A stretch of 13,819 nt of DNA, from NCBI GenBank assembly GCA_949739085.1, contig CATIYU010000120.1, forward strand, positions 1-13,819. Direction: 5' to 3'. Within the stretch, counting starts at the first letter, position 1. Each line of letters starts with the position of its first letter. Below the pieces are notes generated by a model. It made no database searches and was not told the origin of the DNA. It was given only the letters and a program-made list of their open reading frames with translations. Made by a program: the position numbers and the translations under genes. Source of the DNA: an uncultured Eubacteriales bacterium (GTDB taxonomy: Bacteria > Bacillota_A > Clostridia > Oscillospirales > Oscillospiraceae). Positions 13,817-13,819 of the stretch are shown piece after piece.

Positions 13817-13819
13817 CCG

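Noticed and set aside
1..13819. CRISPR array, tRNA, rRNA, insertion sequence or phage genes
   Set aside because: No regularly spaced repeats, cloverleaf, rRNA motif, transposase or integrase motif was found on either strand by reading.

Overview
The window is GC-rich, densely coded bacterial DNA. AGGAGG-type ribosome binding sites precede most genes, TTGCAA/TATAAT-like promoters are visible, and two substrate-binding lipoproteins are encoded. This fits a high-GC Gram-positive gut Firmicute (Oscillospiraceae-like); the taxon is inferred from style alone and is not proven. No rRNA, tRNA, CRISPR array, transposase or phage gene is seen, and no stretch above 300 bases lacks a gene.

Left part (1-5445), all on the minus strand. 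A 6-phosphofructokinase gene is cut by the window edge. Upstream of it lies a citC-type [citrate lyase] ligase gene with its own clear promoter but no citrate lyase genes beside it. Then comes a four-gene spermidine/putrescine-type ABC importer, transcribed potA-potB-potC-potD. Its genes overlap, it has a promoter in front of potA, and a strong intrinsic terminator follows potD. The binding protein appears to lack most of the acidic and aromatic residues that bind polyamines in E. coli PotD, so the substrate is open.

Middle and right (5667-13756), all on the plus strand. A dimethylarginine dimethylaminohydrolase (DDAH) gene is followed almost without gaps by an S66 LD-carboxypeptidase and a complete oligopeptide ABC importer: binding lipoprotein, two permeases and two ATPases. 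Two GC-rich hairpins sit between the binding-protein gene and the permease genes. A YfcE-type metallophosphoesterase follows, with an odd C-terminal tail that runs into a hairpin-rich stretch at the right edge.

Working hypothesis: the two divergent transport operons share a 221-base control region and surround a methylarginine hydrolase and a peptidase. The plus-strand operon could import peptides (dietary, proteolytic or cell-wall), trim them, and convert methylated arginine to citrulline plus methylamines. The divergent importer could carry a related cationic or zwitterionic amine. Each enzyme family is well supported; the joint pathway is inference. The most unusual points are the DDAH-peptidase-Opp linkage, the altered PotD pocket, the perfect dyad over the ddaH -10 box, and the structured region at the right edge.
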